This document shows, piece after piece, positions 1 through 12,644 of a DNA stretch of 64,000 bases. The notes below the pieces were generated by a model, which saw nothing but the letters and a program-made list of their open reading frames with translations, was not told where the DNA came from and did no database searches. The position numbers and the translations under genes are program-made. Origin of the DNA: Phallusia mammillata (lineage: Eukaryota; Chordata; Ascidiacea; Phlebobranchia; Ascidiidae); the NCBI GenBank assembly GCA_003260075.1, contig QLIY01000214.1, positions 89,954 to 153,953 on the forward strand, read 5' to 3'. Positions within the stretch are counted from its first letter, which is position 1; each line of letters opens with the position of its first letter.

Positions 1-1386
1 TGTTCACATGGAAGATGATTGAAAGGAAAACGGATGAGCTGAAAAAGCTAAAAAAATATCATTGAAAAGAATGGGCAACTCTGAGTTTTTTACCTGGAAT
101 TTTACAAAGTTGCACAAGGGATTTGAATGTTTTTAATAAAAATATTTAAAGAATGTGTTTTTCAACAAATTTAATTCGGAGTTTCAGTGTATCAGCACCA
201 AGCTCCACATAAAAAGAAAAAAAGTAACTTCCATCATTCTAACGTCACATATGAATGAAATGAGCTGTTTTGTACGTTTGATTTACATTCAAGGTCACTT
301 TTTCGTTTCACAAAGGCGTTGACCTTAACTTGGGCTTCGTATGCCTGCTTCAAACGCTAAAGCAATGGGAATTTTTACGGCGTCGATTGGTAAATACCAT
401 GGAATTCCACAGAGCGAAGGGGGACGGCGAATTCAAGTTGCGAAAAGTTTAATGATTTCCTATTGTCCACACAGAAAAGTCTTTCTCTACCTACCAGCTT
501 CTCGTTTGGTCAAGCAAACGTTTCTTAACTGCCACAACTGTTTTACACAAAAATGCTTTTGAAGGAAATTGTACTGTGCACAAAACAACAACTCGTGAAA
601 ATAGCGATGCACAAAAAACTTCCAACTTTAACAAGAATATATTTACTTTCACTTTTGGGTGAAATATATTTAAATATTTACAGTGGTAATGCCAAACACG
701 AAGCAAATTTTGCATTCTTCAAACAAACAAATACGTTGTGAGGGTTTTTGCCTACAAAAGATTTTTGCCTTGTTCAAACAAACGTTTTTAACATGAAAAC
801 AACACAAGTATATGACAAGGAAGCATTTAGTTAGTACACAGATAAACGGTTATTCGATTTAAATTAATTTGCGTTAAATAGGTTGCAAAAGTGCAAAACA
901 ACAAATTAAACAACACTTTTACATCAAATGAGGCAGTTGGACAAGTGAGTATACAGAAACACATTAGCCTTTGTACAACAGCAGCTTTCCCAACATAAAA
1001 TGCAATGAAGACTGAAAAATGGATTGTAAGAATCATTTGAACAGTTTCTTGGGATTTTTTGATGATTTTTATGGCACAATATGTTTGTTTTCATTTTGCT
1101 GTCCCCCGTATGTTAATTATAGCCTTATTTAAGTCGTCCCCAAACCACATCAATTGTCTATTCTATTTAAGATATTCTATATAAAGGTAATAAAGATACC
1201 CAATGAGGCTTAAAAGTAAACTCATGTGTCAAAAAGTATGAAAAAATCCACAGTATTTAATTCATTTGGTATTTCATTTAAATCCAATGTAACCAATTTT
1301 AGTCAAAGTTTATCTTTCCAACATACTAATAACAATAAAAAGTGTTTTGAGATATAGACACCACAAAAAACATAATGAGTCAATTG
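1..1386. other. no gene recognised, 5' edge of window
   Basis: I see no exon that can be supported here. The stretch is AT-rich, and the only open frames are short with no recognisable protein pattern. Its right part should contain the 3' untranslated region of the phosphatase gene, which ends at 1387 on the minus strand. Confidence 0.5.
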
Positions 1387-4265
1387 CTAATTATCAAAAT
1401 TGTCAACCACACAGCCCTGTCTTCGTTTTTGAGTCCAGGCCACTTCTGACGGGTCGTTGTCCCTTCTATTAAGGGGATAAGAAGAGGCACAGTTGCTTCC
1501 ACTTGGTACTGTTTGCGGCCGCTTCAGTTGATCTTGTGACATTTCCTCTTCGTAGCTCTCGAACAATGACTGTACAATTTCCTGGTCATTGAAAGGGTTT
1601 GGACCGTATGTGGACAAAAACCATTCTCGTTCCTACAAAAATTAAAGATTATTTTTTGAAAGAAATGATATTTTAGTGATTGGTATAACATTTAGTTTTT
1701 AAATATTCTGTATCTAAACAAAAAAGGTCAGATATAAAAATTATTTTGAATAGATAAAAATCAGATGTAAAATTTAAAGTAAATATATAAAATCGAATGT
1801 AAATTTATACATGATCTTGTAAATATACATATGCAAAACAATAAGCCTACATAAAAAAAGCTGGGTGTTAAGCAATACCTGACAAAAAAAATATTTCTGT
1901 AGTTCATACTTCAGGTCTACAAAATGTTAATACTCAATTGAAGTTGGTCATTTATTGTTACCAAAGCACATAAAACACTTTTACAATTGTTTAACCTGTT
2001 TAAGATTGCCTTCCTGGAACTTTTGCAGTTGTTTTTGGAATCCAAAATTTGGATTTGCTACGGTTCTTGCATGTCGTACGGCATTCAGTGTGTTGAGATG
2101 ATTGTGATTTGTCGAAACCATGATGTAAGCAACTGTTACTGTTACACTTCTGGATACACCAGCTAAGCTGTAAATAAAATGACAGAATGTTCATGACATA
2201 TGTAGGGATTTCATTACAACCCCATCCATACTGACAGAGTAAGTATAATTGCAAAATACTTACCAATGAACTAAAACAACTCCTCCATTTAACCTAAAGA
2301 AAACAAACTTATTACGAAAGTGCACATCCGGGATATATCAAGTTTATAGAGCTCTTCTGGCAAATGCATATTTATTCTGACATTTCTACATCCTATACAA
2401 GTCGCCTTCATCAGTATACGATTCGAAACGTCGGAATAAATATATATACATTTGCCAGAAGAGCTCTATTTAATATTATGCCTGGCAGCAATAGCTTATA
2501 TATCACAGATTTATGTTGATGAACATGTTTAAAGAAACCTAAAAAAAGTTTTTTTAAAAAAACTCTGTGGAAAAGAAAGGCATTTAGAAAAAGCATTAAG
2601 GTGTGGCATAAGTAAATGTACAGTGTGGTACCTGAACCTAAGTGAACACAGGAAATACAGAGATAACAAACCGATTGTTGTGACAATGCAAATGACTCTG
2701 CTCGACATTTTCAATTTACAAAAGGAGGAGCAAAAATTTATCCACCTACACTACCAAGATTTTGTGGTCTTAAATAAACCTGATTAAACGCAAGTGATGT
2801 GTGAATAGGACTACACTTGTGTAAAACTTGTTTTTTCTGCAGTTGATGTGTCATGCTTTAACCCGCAAATCACTGTGCCACATTGGTTATGTAAATAAAC
2901 AACATTCCGTAAATATTTCTCATGTAGTGCCATATAGGATTGTATGTATAGATTTAAATATTTATTACGTCAAAATAACTGGCAGAATTTCATCTTAACA
3001 TTTTACATATATATTTGCATCAACTTGCTTCATAGCAAAATGGCAAAATAGCGTGAAAATTCATACCATTTCCCATGATTTCAAATGTTACTACAAATTC
3101 AAACAAAAAGCAACAACAAAATGTGTCCTATATTACAATGCTTCAAACTGAAAGCAGAAATAAGACTGTAAACTCTCAAAATAGTGTGAAAATTAGTTAT
3201 TGTCTTACCTTGCTTCATGAATAAATTTTGTACATTGATGAAAAAACGGAGTCCTAAAACAAAATAGAAATGTTTAAAAAACTATATATATGTTTTTAAA
3301 GTACATTTTAAGAGGTCAGAAGTATACAACACTTACAAGTTCTGTTCTGGTGTGTCAGAGGCAGAAATGCATAGATATTCTTTACCCTGCCAAAGAGAAA
3401 TGTTGCTATTTACTAAAACATATGAAAATAAAACCTACAAAATCATTTTCATGAAGAAATTAGTTTTATAGATCCTAAAAGATACAAAACATACTGTTAA
3501 ATTCAATATGTGACTAACTAGACCACAATAAAGAAATAAAATCACAATACAAGTTTACCTCAAGGACAGGTTTCGCATTGTCATGAATTGACAAAATGTG
3601 AGTGATTTTGTTTTCCTCTAATTGCTTTGCATCCTTGGCATCTAACAAACAAAACAAACAGTCAAACAACAGTAGATTCTCATAATTTAGTAAGCTACCA
3701 CCTTCATGTGGGTCACAAATCAATCTAACTGCATACAACCTTACAAAAAGTACATACAAGCAACAAAACATACCTCTGATGTTTCCAACAAAAAGACCTG
3801 GAAGAATCTGAAAAAAAAGTGTTCAAAAATTGTCTTTTTTCACATAATTGAAGTAAAATGATATCTAAACTGTTATTTTTTACCGTTTCATGCCCACTTT
3901 AGTTACATATAGTTATTATAATAAATATATTATAAAAAAATACATCCCTATTACATAAACTTGCTTTTTTAAGTTTGCTATTGGTAATGCCAAGCAGGTC
4001 CAGAAAAAAAGTGTTCAAAAAGGCAAAAATATATCACAAAATGTAGCAGTAACACTGAGTTAAAACAAATTAAGACTAAAATGTTCTAGTTTACAAAACA
4101 CTTTTATACTTATGTAACAAAAAATACTAACGTAATTAAGATTTTACCTTGGGTATTTCATACCACTGCTGTATGTAGTATTTAGTTGATTTCAGATCAA
4201 CATAGTTATTGTACAAAACAGAAAATTTTAAAAAAGAAACATACCTTATTCATACCATTTCCCAT
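1387..4265 (-). CDS. DUSP22: dual-specificity phosphatase, DUSP15/DUSP22 (JSP1) type
   Basis: Eight coding exons, read on the minus strand: 4245-4265, 3774-3807, 3559-3641, 3337-3386, 3209-3253, 2264-2293, 1996-2167, 1387-1632. They join with GT-AG borders and consistent phase into 226 residues. The protein starts MGNGMNK, the N-myristoylation start of the DUSP15/22 subgroup, and continues ILPGLFVGN. The active-site loop is HCLAGVSRS, with catalytic Cys88 (its codon is split by an intron), Arg94 and general acid Asp57 in ASDTPEQ. This family removes phosphate from Tyr and Ser/Thr at membranes and acts on JNK and receptor signalling. The last exon adds a polar tail of about 80 residues that I cannot match to a family. 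DUSP22 and DUSP15 cannot be separated with certainty: CLAGVSRS favours 22, LNGG favours 15. Confidence 0.93.
2346..2469. repeat. foldback (hairpin) element in a phosphatase intron
   Basis: The left arm (2346-2383) and right arm (2430-2469) are inverted copies of each other, both containing GAGCTCTTCTGGCAAATG or its complement. They flank a centre with CTTCATCAGTATACG. The stem is about 38 bases with few mismatches. It looks like a small non-autonomous transposon; no target duplication could be assigned. Confidence 0.7.
3063..3175 (-). pseudogene. decayed duplicate of phosphatase exon 1
   Basis: About 110 bases nearly identical to 4250-4360, the first coding exon of the phosphatase plus its upstream flank, sit inside a later intron of the same gene. 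The copy keeps ATG at 3074-3076 (minus) and encodes MGNGMN. It then runs into TTTCAC instead of the AAG/GTATG donor, so it cannot splice in frame to exon 2. It is best read as a broken partial duplication. An alternative first exon using another donor is not excluded but has no support. Confidence 0.75.
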
Positions 4266-5151
4266 GATTCCAAATGTTACTACAAATTTGAACAAAAAGC
4301 AACAACAAAATGTGTCCTATACTACAATGCTCCAAACTGAAAGCAGAAACAAGACCATGAAAATCTAAAGTCACGACTTTTTATGGAAACAAGAAATTTG
4401 TCAATGGAAATTTAAACACGCCACTTTGTACCCACAGCCTAATACATCACGACGCCTTATGACTCAAAGTACATTACATTGATTTGGCAACAGTTGCGCA
4501 AGACGAAACGCTTGTGCTGGGCTGAAACTAGTTTCGATGAGTCAGCCAAGCGCTCTAAAACCTCCAGATTACGTTTTTTGAAAGAGAACTACATACGCTT
4601 CAAGGGGAATTCCCTACCGTATAAACTGAGTTTGCTGATTGCTCAAAGAGAAGAAGGCGCCGTTTTTGACCTTTCACGACCTTTACCTGTGTTCGCCTGC
4701 TGTGCAGTTCCTCGCTTTGTCGATACTGAATTCAAAATTCCAATCCCAAAACCAGTTATAACAATTGTACACAAGACACGGACTTGAACAGTAGCTTTAG
4801 GCTACTAAGAACAAATTGTTTTTGTCGAAAAGTTTGCTTTATAAAATGACTATATATTGCTCTATATCGCTGGCAACTTTGTTGCAAAGGCGCATGAATT
4901 GAATGCCAAAAAACTAGCAACATTTTAAAAAGGCATGTTTTTCCAAACGGACATGTATAATTAGGCTTAAAAATTAAGTACATTGACAGGACACGTAGCG
5001 TACAAATTCAATGTCAAGGCCACAAAATGCTTGTATCCATAGAAACACAAGCTTGTTTGCAAGGAAGGCATCGCGTCATCCTGTGTGTTTTTCGGGTGAT
5101 TTCCGCATTTGCAACAGCCTCGTTATCGTGAGTTGACCTAAACTGCTAGAG

Positions 5152-5364
5152 CAGTGGTTCCCAACCAGGGCCCATGGCCCCCCAGGTTTATCACGCTCAT
5201 TTACTCTATTAGACTTAAGGCTAAAATTAATACCGCATTCCAACGCGAGATTGCTATCTACATTTTAAGGGGGCCACAGGTCCTACATGGTAACTTGAAG
5301 GGGGCCACGTATCCAAAAAGTTACTTTAAGGGGGCCATGGTCCACGAAAGGTTGGGAACCACTG
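5152..5364. mobile_element. non-autonomous hAT-type element (MITE)
   Basis: A 213-bp element with terminal inverted repeats CAGTGGTTCCCAACC and GGTTGGGAACCACTG. It is flanked by a perfect 8-bp direct repeat, TGCTAGAG, at 5144-5151 and 5365-5372. CAGTGGTTC-type termini and 8-bp target duplications are diagnostic of the hAT superfamily. There is no transposase inside; the interior has three repeats of a GGGGGCCA-type phrase. Confidence 0.92.
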
Positions 5365-7440
5365 TGCTAGAGCCTTGTTTATACTGCAAGCTTTGGTTGG
5401 ACTTGCAAAAAACGCGCAATGCCTGCTGATGATTGCATTACTATTGAACGCACGAGAATAACTACAGCACAGAAAAACCACAGCTACAATTTCCCACTGC
5501 AAATTAAACAGACTTAATCAAACTGCAATTACTGACAGTTTTCTCTTTTTTTCACATTTTAACTTTGAGCCCACCAGGTAACAAAGTGAAAAACCGCCAG
5601 TCAGCGCTGACTAACCGTCGACGTTTAAGCAAATAATTTCCAGCGGCAACAATCACTACTTCCCTCCCGAAACCGAAATTTGCTTCAAGCTCTCTGATGT
5701 CACAGAGGGTAGTCGCGCTTTGGCGCCGAAAGACAATAAACAGGCTCTCGCGAAAGGTTCCTCTTTGCGAGGTAGCTTATTTGCATGCAACCTACGTGGG
5801 TTCGCGGTGTTTGCTGCAACAAAAGGTGTAGGTTGTATAAAAGCCTTTTTGGTTGGATCTGTGTGCTTTGAAATATATACTTTGTAAACCGATAGGTTTT
5901 GATACTGTTCTAGCACTTAACCAGCTTTTTTTCACGGCTTTTTTCGCTACACAACGTTTTAACGATCCGCTTAGATTTCAGACAAGTTTTTTGCTTAGTA
6001 GGCCTACTGTTAAAATACCAAGTTTGTCTAACAGCAATAACAGTTTTTTAACATAATTCTAGTAAAATGTTATCGAAATGGTCATTTTTTCACTGTTTAA
6101 TACCTACTTTAGTTACATATAGTTATTATAATGATCATACATAGTTGTTATAATAACTACATCAACAAAACCGTATTAAAAAAACTACATCCTTATTACA
6201 CGAGTTTGGTGCTTTATTGCTCATAACACCACGCAGGTCCAAAGATCGGATAAATTTGGGAATTTCCATTTGAATCACTCCGAAACTCGCTGACACGACA
6301 GACTGATATAGCCTAAAACCATTTCCTAATGAAGTATTTGTTCATTAATCAGTAAAATTTAATTTATCGCGCTTGCTTGATTGTAAGCGTATACTTTTGG
6401 ATTCGATGTTTAAGCAGTGTTGTTTTCTGTCCTCCAAACACAGCTATTTTCTGATAAACAAACTAAAGCTAAAATAACTTTAAGTTTTTCGTTAATTTTC
6501 AACTCTCTTGTAAATTACGGCTGACTTAAAAGAAAGAATAGATTCTAAATAACACTACAGTATAATCACTAAACATATTAACCAAGCTTGGTTTTGCATT
6601 GCGTGACTAACTTCCCAAGCTCTAGCTATTTACAAGCTTTTTACGTTTAGTTACACCCAGTCAAGCGACACATAAACCACACACAAAGCAAATAACAAAA
6701 GGGGTTTCTCGCCGGCTCAAACCCAAATTTAAAAAAGCGCTTAATCACGATGAGTGAAATTAATCTTATGAATCTAGTTTCACTGCGGAAGTTAGATTTG
6801 CATGATATGCGTTATTCATGATTGCCTTTTGCAACCGCTCTGCGCATTTTGAACCCGGAAATATGACGTAATTGGTTTCTAGGGGCATGACGTAAGTAAA
6901 TTATTTGTGTTTGGGATATTTTCTGTGTTGAAGCTCTCCTTTCATTTCCTTGTAATTATAGGCTTGAAATTTTTACCAGTTTTTCGTCATAGGAAAATAG
7001 AACATTATCGTCAAGAATCAAGATAAACAGGAATAAAATGTAACTAATGAGGAATGAACGCTTCATTATTCAAACGTTTTGACAAATGCTGATGCCATCA
7101 TCAGTAATATGAAGGGTTACACCCGTTGCAACCACTTTGCATGGGTCTAATTCTTCTAATAAAATATGTCGCTTTCTACGTCTTTTGGGACCGTTTTCTT
7201 ACTTATGAACAGATCCGTGCGCAGTGTACCAAAATTAATCTATTTTGTGAAAAGTGTGCGACACTTTATTATGCCATTAGCAGTGTGATGTCACTCTTAA
7301 TGACAGAACAAATTTGCACGCATATTTGTCATGTTTTGTTTGCGCTGTGTCGTTAAAAATTGCGAGGCTAAAATTGTTTTTGTTAATCGAATTAAACAAG
7401 CTACGGACAGTGCACACTGTTTCAACCTATACAGTATAAG

Positions 7441-7617
7441 TGGTGGGATTCAGCCGGTTCGCACCGGTTCTACAGAACCGTCTCACGAAATTTTATGAGA
7501 TCAGCGAACCGGTTAGCATTACCGGGTGCTGTCAATGGACTTTTTATAAAAGAACCGGCTGAAAAATACGACTTTCGTGATAGAACCGGGTGTCAAAAAA
7601 CTTGAATTCCACCCCTG
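7441..7617. mobile_element. small hAT-like element, AACCGG-rich
   Basis: A 177-bp element bounded by TGGTGGGATTC and GAATTCCACCCCTG, inside a perfect 8-bp duplication AGTATAAG (7433-7440 and 7618-7625). A related copy with the same internal phrases (CGTCTCACGAAATT, CAATGGACTTTTT) lies at 47305-47484. It is inserted within another repeat that begins GGACAGTGCACACTGTTTC and is also seen near 51600 and 52290. Confidence 0.85.
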
Positions 7618-8606
7618 AGTATAAGTATCTGATTAGGGCATAAGTCTGAATTAAAGAAATTGGAAAATACACTTTTCCTTTATGTAAACAGGCTTGTGCA
7701 ACCTTGACAACTGATGAATCAAACACAATTCTAATTAAAAACCAAATAGCTAGTTATCAGTCCTATGGCACTGAAATAAATCAGTTGATCACATTTAACT
7801 TCAAACTAAAACTTCTCCGCGGACAGCAGAACCTTAATTAAATTAGCGACATTTTATCCACAGGCTGCATTTGATTAGCACTGCTGGAAAGTAACAGTTA
7901 TATGGTGACATCAATCCTAATGCAAAGTGCTGCTTCGATTAATATGATAATCCAAAGGAAGCAAAGGCGTGATAAAAGCAGCGCTAAAACGTATATTTTT
8001 CCCCAGTGTGTAACACACAAGCAAAACCCGAAGTAGCTTCTGAGAACTGCTTGACATCAAACAGATGCAACGTAATTTGGGTAATAAAGCCACGTCGGTT
8101 TAAATGGGCGTCAATTGATGAATATGCTGATGTAAAGAGACAATATATGACACCATGCGTATGTAGTAAAAGCGATTTGTAACCTTTTGTTTAACTCGCT
8201 GAAGTTAAACAAGGTAATCGAGGTTTGTACGACTTTCAACAACAGACTCACTACATGCGTTTGACCTTTCACCTTATTTCTCCCGTGTGTACCGTTTAGT
8301 GATACTGGGTTACGTACTGGATTTTTGTTTATTTGCTTTAATTTTAACCTCGGTGGGCGGGCAAGACTGTTAAATCATTTTTTATTTGATTTTTTTGACT
8401 TAGGTCGACGACTTCCATTAAGTGTAGCCAATTTAGTGCCTTCTTTGGTTTGGAACAATGCCGTTCAAGTATCTTGCTAAAGAAACACATGTGGCTATGG
8501 CTGGACTATCTTGTGAACATAAGACAGTTGTGCTAACCACTCAGCCATCTTGGTGACGTGAAAAAAATAACAGAAGTACAAAAGTCACTTTTACCAGGCT
8601 AAGTGT

Positions 8607-9700
8607 GGATAACTGTGACGTCAATAATAGCAATTGTGCCGTCAGTACTATGCGTGAGACGCAATCTTATATCCCGTTTCCATGGCCGTTGGTCCTATCG
8701 GACTTTTCCGCTATTTCAGTCCGATCGGACGCAATAAGGAATGAGGGGGGGGGGAGATAACTGTGACGTCAATAATAGCAATTGTGTCGTCAGTGCTATT
8801 CTTGAGACGTAATCTTAGGTTGACCTCTGCTTGACTGCTTGTACGTGAATGAATTTGCAGCCAGCAAAGCCGCACCAGTTACGCAGAGTTCAGATATATG
8901 CAAACTAGTTGTAAATCCACGCTAATAACGCATAGTGTGTAAAAGTGTGCTGTTTACATCATACAGTACGCGTTGATCAAACCCAGTCACTCCCTACTGC
9001 AGCAAAAGCGGTCAATCAAAGGTCATTTGATGAATGTCTAATTAAATGGGCGAACAGGGGGGGGGGCAGTGTGCTGTTTACATCATACAGTACGCGTTCA
9101 TCAAACCCAGTCACTCCCTAGTCCCTACTACAGCAAAAACGGTCAATCAAAGGTCATTTGATGAATGTCTAATTAAATGGGCGAACAGTAATGCAAAAAA
9201 AAACAGGGACAAACTAAGTTAGAACTTTATAGGTTTTATCTTTATAAAAAGTACAAAATGAAACACATTTGGAGTTTTTTTCATTACCTGAAGGACAAGC
9301 TCAATTGCAATCAAATACAGGAATCTCCTCTAAAAGGGAATGTATGGAGGACTATTACAGCAATAAAATAGAAAAAATATTGTAGAGCAAAGTTTGTCAT
9401 TGTTTTTCTTGGACATGTTTGGCAAGAATCGGATTGTTTTAAAATAAAGCAAACGACCCTTTAACGTGATTGTGAAAATACAATAGGTTTTGTGGTAGCA
9501 ACAACAAAAATCACAGGTAGCTAAAAAGCGAGATTTATTTTACCACAATCAATGGGGGGGGGGTAATCGGATCGTTTTAAAATAAAGCAAACGACTCTTC
9601 AACGTAATTGTGAAAATATAATAGGTTTTGTGGTAGCAACAACAAAAAATCACAGGTAGCTAAAAAGCGAGATTTATTTTACCACAATCAATTTAAAAAT
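8607..9700. repeat. three direct duplications across G-run junctions
   Basis: Blocks 8612-8660 / 8757-8805, 8945-9056 / 9068-9188 and 9428-9553 / 9564-9690 are direct near-copies, each separated by a run of ten G (8745-8754, 9057-9066, 9554-9563). Copies differ by scattered substitutions and small indels. This is the pattern expected of two allelic contig ends placed head to tail across a gap, not of a real tandem array. Confidence 0.8.
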
Positions 9701-10279
9701 CAGTTTTTTTACCCACGACTGGAATTCATTTTTGGGCGAAACATATGCGGCTTATGTATCACACATTCTTATCAGCAAAAAGCAAAAACAAGCATGTGGT
9801 GGCCTTGAAACGCTGAATCGTTGAACTGGTGAAAACCGCAGAACCAAGGGTAAAAATGCTGACGGACATATAGTGTTACTTGAGTTTCGCTGAGGTTTTG
9901 TAAGGACATAATAGTAAAACGACTTTAGTCACACAACTTATTTAGCTATAAATCTAGAAAGCAACAAACGAATCAGTTTGACTTGGTACCGTCATCTACA
10001 GCCCTTGCAATTTTTGTGACATATGCAGTTTAACCCAGAACGTATTTCGTAAATGTTGTCGTTTTTTCTGCAAATTGTGACTATGGGGTCAGTAAACTGG
10101 TTAGGATGTGCATGTAGTTGCGTAAGATGTCTCGGTTTCAACCCACACGTATTCATTCATGACGCTGCAGGGGTGAGTTATAAAAGCCCAGCACTTGATA
10201 CCAAGTCTTCATCTGAAATTTTAACACCTTTCGATATAGCCTACATTGATCGTTGTGAAATTGCGATAAAATCAGGAAT

Positions 10280-10678
10280 ATGTCGAAAAACGTTGCTAAA
10301 ACTTCAGACAAGAATTTGGAACAAACCGGCGAAAACAATTCTGATGGAAAAGGTGTAAAAGGGCTGTTTAAAAAAAGCTTAAAGAAAGTTAAAGGCACTG
10401 GTACGTCTGTGGTCAGTGGAACAGGCCGTCTGGCTACCAGGACTGCAAAGTTATCTTTGGGAATGGAAGTTTCAGACGATGAAGATGCTGGTATGGTAGG
10501 AACATCTCTAAACGCAGCTAGCAGTCTAGTTGCATCTGGTGCGTCTCTCATGTTGGGCCCAGCGGCACCCGTGGTGGGCAAAATCGCAACAGTGGGAATT
10601 AATCAAGCAAAAAAGAATCTCGGCAAAAAGTCTTCGGCCGACGAAAAGTCAAAATCAGGCGAAAAGAAAACATCTTAA
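10280..10678 (+). CDS. intronless Lys/Ala-rich protein, unknown family (132 aa)
   Basis: I do not recognise this gene. A single open frame of 132 codons begins at ATG 10280 in context AGGAATATGTCG. The N-terminal half is basic (GLFKKSLKKVKG), followed by TAKLSLGMEVSDDEDAG. Then comes an uncharged Ala/Ser/Val/Gly stretch with LGPAAPVVGKIATVG that could form a weakly hydrophobic helix, and a Lys/Ser-rich tail. No signal peptide or Cys. AATAAA occurs about 155 bases after the stop. It shares start, FKK block, TAK-x-x-L plus SDDE-like acidic turn, and Ala/Pro block with the gene at 12645, suggesting a paralogous pair. The coding bias (charged codons kept over 130 residues in an AT-rich region) supports a real gene. 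A processed transcript or lineage-specific gene are both possible. Confidence 0.6.
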   Translation: MSKNVAKTSDKNLEQTGENNSDGKGVKGLFKKSLKKVKGTGTSVVSGTGRLATRTAKLSLGMEVSDDEDAGMVGTSLNAASSLVASGASLMLGPAAPVVGKIATVGINQAKKNLGKKSSADEKSKSGEKKTS

Positions 10679-12644
10679 ATATAAAGTTCAGTATTTCTCT
10701 GAGATCACTTTAGCGATGTTTTTCGTGCTTTCTAAAAGTAGCTTATTCAATAAGATTGCTTAAATATTTTATTCAGTATGTAAAATATATCGTTGTGGTA
10801 AAAATGCTTTTATGTATCCATCGCAAAAAAAGCATAATAAAATACTTATTATTCTAACAATTTGGTTGGATGGTTTTATTCCCGTATATTTTAATGCAGA
10901 AACAAGAGGCAGCCTACTAACTGTAAACTAACAGACATTATTTATTTGGCCGTCCAGGTGAAATGCCAAAAAAATGCTTCACAAGCAAAATGATAAAATG
11001 CGCTTCTGTTTGCGTTAGAAAAGCAAAAACTGAAAAATGTCACAACCAAATAAGGCAAAACACGTTGCAACGAAGCAGATTACTTAGTGGGCAAATTGCC
11101 ATGTATTATAGTTATAGCCAATCCCCTGCAAAAGTATGTAAGCGGGCTTCATTTCCAGCAACATAATGTAGGAGTCCACCCAATTGTCTATAGGTAATAA
11201 AACTAACTAAACCCGAGCAAACCAACAGTTACCTATTGCTTGTGCCATATTAAAATAAACGCAAACATTTTCGATTTTCTGTTCAACACAAAAATGCAGA
11301 AAAATTAAGCGTTATAACTGGCCATAATACGTAAACAAAACATTTCGAAGAAATATTTAACTGGACATAAATATTCGTCACCCAATGACCAGCGCTATTT
11401 AAACAACATACCTATGTAATATGATGCTGTAATGCTAAAACACATTCCTTTTGAAAAGAAATTTGCTGAAACAAGTTTCGTTCTCATCTAAGCCACCGCA
11501 TCCTTAAAAGCTCAAAGAAACATGGTTAGAAAAAGGGACTTTTGAGAGCAAAAAACAAAACAGAAGGCTTAATTAGACAAAGACGGCATTCGAAAGAGTC
11601 GATAAGACCACTTGTCAATGCATTTAAACATATTTAGTACAAAAAAAACTTCTCAATTTAATACATTTTCTTGGGGCAAAACGCATATATTGTTATGCAC
11701 AAACGTGAATGACAAAAAAAATCGAGGACATGTAAAACTACAGAAATCTAAATGATGTTTTGTGGTGTTTTACATCGGAACGGAACGTTATACCAGAATG
11801 ATAGAAAAGAATTTCGACCAAAATGCCAAAGGAAATACAAAACCAAAAAAACATTTAAAATACCGAAACCGAACAAGCAACCGGGTGAATAAAATTTTGT
11901 GTCGAAATACTGAAAAAAATGCCGCGATAAAGTTTTTTCGGTCAGCCAGGGACGAAATGAAAATATCGGTGTCCGAGCGAAATAACGAAAAAATTGTGCA
12001 TAGAACGAAAATCGTAATTTCGTTCAGTTTCGGTATATAACACTGGTAACTCGTGTCAGCAGCAAATTTACGTTAACGTATTGCAAACACAAACATAATT
12101 CACAACGGCTCACAAACGGGCGTTGTTGCGTGAATTGGTTTCTATTTCAAAAATTATTTTATGGCAACAAATCAACCCACACCGAAATATGTTGGAAAAC
12201 AAAAAATGCGACCAGCAAGAAAATTAAACAAAACGATGCAACAAAACTGAACTAATCTGCAGGAAATATGGTCTAAATTTAAAGAGAAAAAAACTTGCAT
12301 GTTTGTAAACATTTTTGTCGTCTTGCAACTTTACTTGGTTAAGTGCTAAAATAAAAAACAAAAAAACAATAACGCTTGTGGCTGTTTATTGTTTTATATT
12401 TGCGAATCAAAAACTGTCCGCAAAATATTTATTAAAATGACATCACAAAATGCTTATGACGTCAAAATACAAACAAACGGCTTTTTGACATTTCTGGGTC
12501 GCGTCGTGATTTGTAGTTATTTTCCGGTTAGTGTTTTGCAACAAACAATGATTTATCACCTAAAATCGCTCAAAAATTTTTGCAAGAAGCATCTCACTTG
12601 CATTGCAGTGCAGACACTCGACTGCACTCAACAAACGGCAAAAA
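10679..12644. other. intergenic between the two Lys/Ala-rich genes
   Basis: No further gene is supported. AT-rich sequence with a possible decayed inverted-repeat element at about 11766-12043, whose ends resemble each other in opposite orientation (GTGTTTTACATCGGAACGG and the complement of CGTTCAGTTTCGGTATA). The region just upstream of 12645 should hold the promoter of the second gene. Confidence 0.45.

Larger units (their letters stand above)
4266..10279. other. 6-kb intergenic stretch rich in repeats
   Basis: No protein gene is supported. It holds the phosphatase promoter side, two hAT-type miniature elements (5152-5364, 7441-7617) and a dispersed repeat at 6075-6240 that resembles 3885-4010. 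There is also an octamer ATTTGCAT (5779) with TATAAAA (5836), and three G-run junctions with local duplications at 8745, 9057 and 9554. Confidence 0.6.

Noticed and set aside
341..562. 73-codon plus-strand frame near the left end
   Set aside because: No homology that I recognise, short, and no promoter or splice evidence.
4479..4787. 102-codon plus-strand frame beyond the phosphatase 5' end
   Set aside because: Composition looks coding-like (Lys/Arg/Ser) but no family, partner exon or conserved motif was found; kept as intergenic.
10153..10581. 142-codon minus-strand frame opposite the gene at 10280
   Set aside because: It is the complement of the plus-strand gene, has no independent pattern, and the plus-strand frame resembles the neighbour at 12645.
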